A stretch of 64,000 bases of DNA from Alopecurus myosuroides (taxonomy: Eukaryota > Streptophyta > Magnoliopsida > Poales > Poaceae). Of this stretch, positions 59,149 to 64,000 are shown in pieces. The translations under genes and the position numbers were made by a program. Every line of letters begins with the position of its first letter. The first letter of the stretch is position 1. The stretch spans positions 59,185,852 through 59,249,851 of the forward strand of contig CM054060.1 of the NCBI GenBank assembly GCA_028641055.1. Direction: 5' to 3'. The notes below the pieces were generated by a model, which worked only from the letters and a program-made list of their open reading frames with translations, was not told where the DNA came from and searched no databases.

Positions 59149-60353
59149 TCAACAAAAAGAGAGGTGTTTTAGTAACATGAAAATCCTACAACCATATTTT
59201 CCTCTCTCATAATAATTTTCAATAGGATCATGAGCAAACTCAACAACATAATTATCACATAAATCATATTTGTCATGGTCTAAAAGCACACAATTCATAT
59301 CAAGCTCAAAAATAATGGGATCAAAATTTAAAATCAGCTCCTCTTTTTTCCCACTTTTAGCAATATAAAAACGAGATGATTGATCACTCATAAAAGGTAT
59401 AGGACACATTATAGCAATCCTATTTTCAGTAGCATTATAATTTATAACATCAGGCTACGTAGGACCATCATCAAGATCATTATCATAAGATTTATCCAAG
59501 TAGTATGGATTATCATAAATAAAAGTAGCAATATCACTCTCACAAGTTTCATTCATAGTAGTATCAAGATAACAAGTATAGCAAGTATCAACTTCATCAA
59601 AAAGGGATATTTCAAAAGAATCAATAGGATCATCGCAACTATGAGTTAAAGAGTTACTCTCATTGGGAGGTAGACATGGGTAGCTCCATTCTTCCTCCTC
59701 TTTATCATCACTCTCCTCCTCGTTTTCATCCAATGAGCTTCTAGATTCAGTAGTTTCTTCTTCCACGGGTTCCTGCAAGGCATTAGTCTCTTCCTTAGTT
59801 TGAGAGCATTTATTAAGATATTCCATTATATAGTAATTACAATCCTTCTAATTATCAAAGCAATATTGAAGTATATCATAAATCTCGTATTTATAAGGTG
59901 CATCATCAATACTTTCAAGTAAATAGGCAATTTCAAATGCACCCTTCCAAGCAATAAATTCTTCAATTTGTTCCACATCATATAATTCATAATTCCCTTA
60001 ACATAAGAAGATATGGTAACATCATCATTATACTCACATTGAAAAGGGAGGTGTTTATACCTCCTAAAGCAGCATGATTTATCAAAGCAATAAGTAACAT
60101 TATAAGTAGCGCACAAGTTTTTAGCATAGTCATGCAATTTATTAATTTGCTCCCATAAGTGTATTCCTTTTTGTGACAAGCGGTGTTCCTTATAATATTT
60201 TTGTTGTTCATCTGTGAACCCACCTTGCCTATAAGATATAGTTTCAAAAATATCAAACATTAATAGCAAGCATGATAAAGCAGAAATAACATATACAATA
60301 CGAACTATTTTTTTGTTTTTTTTGTTTTTGATAAAGAGAAGCAAACAAGACAA
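59149..60353 (-). pseudogene. uncharacterised ORF of non-autonomous Gypsy element, broken
   Basis: Read from about 60353: MFDIFETISYRQGGFTDEQ, KYYKEHRLSQKGIHLWEQI, then a Cys-rich block, CFDKSCCFRRYKHLPFQCE. A frameshift near 59970-59990 leads to EQIEEFIAWKGAFEIAYLLE, a stop before KDCNYYIMEYL, an acidic stretch (ENEEESDDKEEEEW), then WSYPCLPPNES, DDPIDSFEISLFDEVDTCY, a stop at 59455 and a last part (DQSSRFYIAKSGKKEELIL) to 59149. I recognise no gag, protease, RT or known domain. The ORF sits where gag would start, directly after the PBS region. A similar ORF occurs, from memory, in other Triticeae Gypsy copies, suggesting past selection. Confidence 0.7.
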
Positions 60354-60432
60354 AATAAAATAAACTAAGAAAAACTAAATCAAAGTAAAGAGATTGGAAG
60401 TGAGAGAATCCCCTTGCAGAAATTCTCTTCCT

Positions 60433-60449
60433 CCCTGGCAACGGCGCCA
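60433..60449 (-). other. primer-binding site of minus-strand Gypsy element
   Basis: The minus strand reads TGGCGCCGTTGCCAGGG, complementary to tRNA-Asp, ten bases from the LTR end at 60460. Confidence 0.85.
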
Positions 60450-60459
60450 GAAATTAGCT

Positions 60460-62063
60460 TGATGCGCGTAATACACACGTTCGTTGGGAGACCCTAAGAG
60501 GAAGGTATGAAGAGCATAGTAGCAAGTTTCCCTCAGAAAGAAACCAAGGTTGAATCGACCAGTAGAAGGAAGGAGTAACTTCATAAGTTGAAGAAGCTGA
60601 GATGGCAGGGCCCACTACCGGTTCAGAAGCAACATGGAACCTGCACAACACAATCAAATCACTTTGCCCCAACGAAGCAGTGAGGTTGTCAATCTCACCG
60701 GTTTTGCTGAACACAAAGAGGTTAAACATATGGTGTGGAAATCAGTAGGAAAATAGTAGTAACAATATGAGAGCAGTATGAAAGCAGTAGGTGTTTATCA
60801 GTATGAGGAAAAAGGACCGGGGTCCACAATTCACTAGTGGTGTCTCTCCGTGAAAGATAAATAACATGTGTGGTGAACAAATTACAGCTGGGCAATTGAC
60901 AGAAATGAAGGCTGCGCCGTAGTGCATATGCAAGACATAAATATTACTATGTGATTCATGCGGGCATTACAACAAGATACATAGACCGTTATCCAACTGC
61001 ATCTATGACTAAAAATCCACCCTTCGAATATCATCCGAACAAACGTTGGGTATTAAGTTGCAAGTAACAAATAATTGCAGTAAACAAAGTGTGTAATGTA
61101 AACAATAACATCATCCTTAGACAAATCATTGTTGTTTTTTCCCTAATGGAAACAACACATCCTCCATCCGTCACGTTTCTGTCACTCGAGCATAGATGAA
61201 AAGGAAGCATGAACCCACTATCGAGCATAGATACTCCCTCTTGGAGTTACTAGCATCTACTTGGCCAGAGCATCTACTAATAGCGGAGAGAATGCAAGAT
61301 CATAAATAACATGAGCATGAATATAACATGATAGATTGATAATCAGAAGACATAACATTCAACATTCATCAGATCCCAGCAAACACAACATGTAGCATTA
61401 CATAAAGATGATCTTGATCATGATAGGCAGCTCACAAGATCTAAACATGAGGTACAAAGTGGAGAGAACATCCATCTAGCTACTGCTATGGACCCGTAGT
61501 CCAGGGATGAACTACTCACGCATCACTTCGGAGGAGGTATGGTGGTGTAGACCCCTCTGGTGATGATTTCCCCCTCCGGCAGAGTGCCGGGGAGAACTCC
61601 AGAACCCTCCCGATCTCGGGATGATGGTGACGGCGCCCTCGGGTGTTTCTCAGGTAAAAGTGGTATCCTTCTAGGGTTTTTGTCTCCAGAGGATTAAATA
61701 GACGAAAGGGCAGAGGCGGTGGAGGCGTGGGGGCCCACCCCACCCCCGGCGCGGCCAAGGGGGGGGGCGGCCCTATGGTGTGGGCCCCCGGAGGCCCCCT
61801 TTCGGGTCTCTTTGGGACTCTGTGGAACCTTCGGGAATTCTAAGACTTCCGGGCTTCGAAGTTTTTAATTCTGAGAATATTTCCAGAACAACTTTTCTGA
61901 AACTAAAAACAGCAGAAAACAGTGAACTGACTCTGTGGCGTCTTGTCAATAGGTTAGTCCGGAAAATCGATAGAAATGACATAAAGTGTATAGCAAACAT
62001 GTGGGAAACAATAAGAAAACAACATGGAATATCAGAAATTAAGGATACGTTTATGACGTATCA
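60460..62063 (-). repeat. 5' LTR of minus-strand Gypsy element
   Basis: 1604 bp; pairs with 50650-52199. The GC-rich block at about 61700-61800 (minus strand: CCACACCATAGGGC, then TTTAATCC) is the likely promoter and transcript start region by analogy with this LTR group. Confidence 0.9.
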
Positions 62064-62233
62064 ATTACCCAACATTATATCAGAAAACGGATGGCAAATT
62101 ATATTGTTAGTCAACGGATGAATTTAATTTCCTAATGCGGAATGACACGTGGTCGATCTTTAGTTGCTCGTCCTGTAGGTGTAAATGTGGAGACCGGGAA
62201 GTGGATTTTTTTGACAAAAGTTTAACTCTGATG

Positions 62234-62236
<3 letters not shown>

Positions 62237-62279
<43 letters not shown>

Positions 62280-62307
62280 CCTCCCTCCCTCCATCCCTCT
62301 CTCTCTC
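62237..62307 (+). repeat. (CT)n/(CCCT)n microsatellite inside RT coding sequence
   Basis: About 71 bp of CT dinucleotides grading into CCCT-type units. It lies exactly between codons for DGSL and ARYK, which are adjacent in related Copia proteins, so it has grown inside the former coding sequence. Confidence 0.9.
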
Positions 62308-63635
62308 GCTCGCTACAAGGAGCGTTGGATGGTTCATGGATTTTCCCAACAACATGGTGTGGATTATGATGAGACTTTCAGTCCAGTGGTGAAACCAGCA
62401 ACTATTCGTCTTGTGCTCAGTATTGCCACGACCAATTCATGGCCAATTCATCAAATGGGACGTAAAAAACGTCTTTTTTTCATGGTGGTCTTTAAGAAAC
62501 TGTATATTTGAGCAACCCTCCATCTTTATTGACTCCTCTCGCCCCACACATGTGTGTCGATTGCACAAATAACTTTATGGCCTCAGGCAAGCACCCCGCA
62601 CCTGGTTTCATGGCTTGACCACATCCATCATTTCCATTGGCTTTTCAGCCTCTAAAAGTGACTCTTCTTTATTCATCCTAAAAAATGGCTCCTCCCTTGC
62701 ATATTTACTTCTCTATGTTGATGATATAATCCTCCCAGCCAACGCCACCTCACTTCTGAATTTAATCACCACCTCCTTAAAAAATAGAGTTTCCATGAGC
62801 GATCTCGGTGATACCCATCACTTCCTTGGCATTAATGTGCAGCACACTCAAGCATGTCTTTTCCTTTCCCAACAACAATATTCCTTAGAAATTCTAGAGA
62901 GATCTAACATTTTTTATTGCAACTCCATAACCACCCCCATAGATACTCGATCCAAACTTTCAGCTTATCAAGGGTCTCAGGAAACTGACCCGACCCTCTA
63001 CAGGAGTCTAGTCGGTGCTCTCCAATACCTTACACTTATGCGTCCGGATATTTCTTATGTTGTTCAGCAAATGTGTTTGCTTATGAATGATCCACGAGAT
63101 TTTCATTATCAGTTTCTCAAAACAATTTTACGGGTATATCAAGGGGACATCACATTATGGCTTGCAGCTTCACAAGTCCTCTCCACTCGATCTTATTGCC
63201 TATTTCGATGCTGATTGGACGGGGTGCCCTAATACTTGGAAATCCACATCAGGTTTTTGTATATCTTGTCAACAACTTTATATCATGGTCTTCGCGGCGG
63301 AAGCAAACTGTTTCACGGTCCAGTGCTGAAGCCAAATACATGGCAGTAGCAAATTGCATCGCTGAATCTTGTTGGTTGAGGCAACTTCTGCAGGAGCTTT
63401 ATCATCCACCGACATGAGCTACTGTGGTATGTTGTAATAATGTCAGCGCCATGTATATGTCCTCCAATCCGGTTCAACATCAACGGACCAAACATGTAGA
63501 GATCGACCTTCACTTTGTACGTGAGCGGGTTACTCTCGGTGAACCTCGTGTTCTCTATGTCCCGACAAGATCTCAGTTTGCTAATATTTTAACCAAAGGT
63601 CTGCCAACCAGACGTCGCCGCTAACGTCGTTCCGA

Positions 63636-63646
63636 CTACGGGGGGC
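63636..63646 (+). other. polypurine tract of right-edge Copia element
   Basis: CTACGGGGGGC immediately before TGTTGAACAC, the start of the 3' LTR. Confidence 0.75.
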
Positions 63647-63835
63647 TGTTGAACACACATAGTCTGTCGCATCCCTGTATCTGTTGTATATATATAATTG
63701 TAGCTCCTAATATAGCGATTGGATCCTTGTAGATTGGACCGCGTGCACATCGTGCTGCTCCCTGTAAATCATGTATATGTATTCTGTCCCGTGAATCAAT
63801 ACAATAAGTTGAGTCTCGTAATTCTGCTTCTAGCA
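63647..63835 (+). repeat. 3' LTR of right-edge Copia element
   Basis: Starts TGTTGAACAC after the polypurine tract. The end is set tentatively at TTCTAGCA (63835); no second LTR is available for comparison. It includes AATACAATAAG, a possible polyadenylation signal, near 63800. Confidence 0.6.
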
Positions 63836-64000
63836 GTAAAAATATACGAGTACTCAACTTTTAATATGTGGAACCTAATTATTTATACTATTTTTTTTTA
63901 TTTTTTATACATCCTATTCTTCCACTTAATGTATGTTATTATATTATACAAGTGGTACTTTGCATCATACCTAGTTGATAGAATGTCTGATCCGCCATGT

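Larger units (their letters stand above)
50650..62063 (-). mobile_element. Gypsy LTR retrotransposon, non-autonomous, hosting a related inverted copy
   Basis: LTRs at 50650-52199 and 60460-62063, a perfect 5-bp TSD ATTAC (50645-50649 and 62064-62068), a PBS left of the right LTR and a PPT right of the left LTR define a minus-strand element. Its own internal DNA is about 57700-60459 and 52200-52989. A plus-strand relative occupies 52990 to about 57680. The PBS matches tRNA-Asp, as in Athila-type Gypsy elements. The TGATACGTC start recalls the Sabrina/Fatima/WHAM group of Triticeae (memory, low certainty). No RT, integrase or RNase H sequence remains. Confidence 0.92.
62110..63646 (+). pseudogene. 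Copia RT/RNase H, 3' part of polyprotein, broken
   Basis: From about 62115: LMRNDTWS, then in another frame GVNVETGKW. A CT microsatellite (62237-62307) follows, and after it ARYKERWMVHGFSQQHGVDY with DETFSPVVKPATIRLVLSIA. After frameshifts near 62460 come LYGLRQAPRTWFHGL, the RT active site LLLYVDDIILPAN, then SDLGDTHHFLGINVQ, RSLVGALQYLTLMRPDISY. RNase H follows, with YFDADWTGCPNTWKSTSG, SRSSAEAKYMAVANC, a stop near 63416 and HQRTKHVEIDLHFVRERV. The frame ends at 63622. Gag, protease and integrase are absent to the left, where the Gypsy TSD (62064-62068) begins about 45 bp away. Confidence 0.9.

Noticed and set aside
62135..62392. Ser/Leu-repeat frame across the CT microsatellite
   Set aside because: The repeat is a microsatellite within a dead Copia RT; the flanking RT codons are in other frames.
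1..64000. Bacterial-type systems such as CRISPR arrays, operons or phage islands
   Set aside because: Repeats here are LTRs, MITEs and protein-coding repeats, and all recognised proteins are plant retrotransposon or cell-wall type; no spaced palindromic repeats occur.

Overview
The window looks like Triticeae (wheat, barley, rye or Aegilops) nuclear DNA. It holds nested LTR retrotransposons with tRNA-type primer sites, 5'-truncated LINEs, an Au-like SINE, Stowaway, Harbinger and Mutator-type MITEs, and very few genes. I find one convincing host gene: a secreted, highly repetitive proline-rich protein on the minus strand at about 25.1-26.4 kb. All other long coding stretches are decayed transposon proteins. 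Family names (BARE/Angela, Au, Sabrina/Fatima group) come from memory of terminal sequences and carry moderate or low confidence.

Layout. 0-2.6 kb: low-information DNA with a 106-bp tandem duplication and a MITE-like inverted repeat. 2.57-11.06 kb: a minus-strand BARE/Angela-like Copia element with 1.65-kb LTRs and broken gag-pol. It lies inside a GC-rich dispersed repeat that resumes at 11.06 kb; a diverged second copy is at 49.2-50.3 kb. 14.50-19.53 kb: a plus-strand LINE with a perfect 15-bp target-site duplication (TSD). 19.55-28.2 kb: the least repetitive part, with a Stowaway MITE, the proline-rich protein gene and its promoter. 28.27-29.49 kb: a LINE RT fragment. 30.72-35.64 kb: a second minus-strand Copia element with 391-bp LTRs and TSD AGCAC, splitting another LINE remnant. 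36-40 kb: assorted fragments, an Au-like SINE and an RNase H remnant.

40.0-47.2 kb is a three-level nest. A LINE with a 13-bp TSD carries a 4.47-kb solo LTR (TSD GCTGC) and a 1.38-kb Harbinger element (TSD TTA); removing both restores the LINE reading frame at each site. 47.9-49.2 kb holds another RNase H remnant and a Mutator-type MITE. 50.65-62.06 kb is a minus-strand Gypsy element (TSD ATTAC, tRNA-Asp-like PBS). A related plus-strand Gypsy copy lies inside it and has lost its 3' end, leaving a large tail-to-tail inverted repeat. Neither carries RT or integrase within the window: one has a gag-protease remnant, the other an uncharacterised ORF. 62.1-63.8 kb is the 3' part of a plus-strand Copia element whose RT coding region contains an expanded CT microsatellite.

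The transposon genes do not form a working system. Each is interrupted by stops or frameshifts, and two protease active sites have lost the expected Asp. The proline-rich protein gene is the only locus that looks functional.
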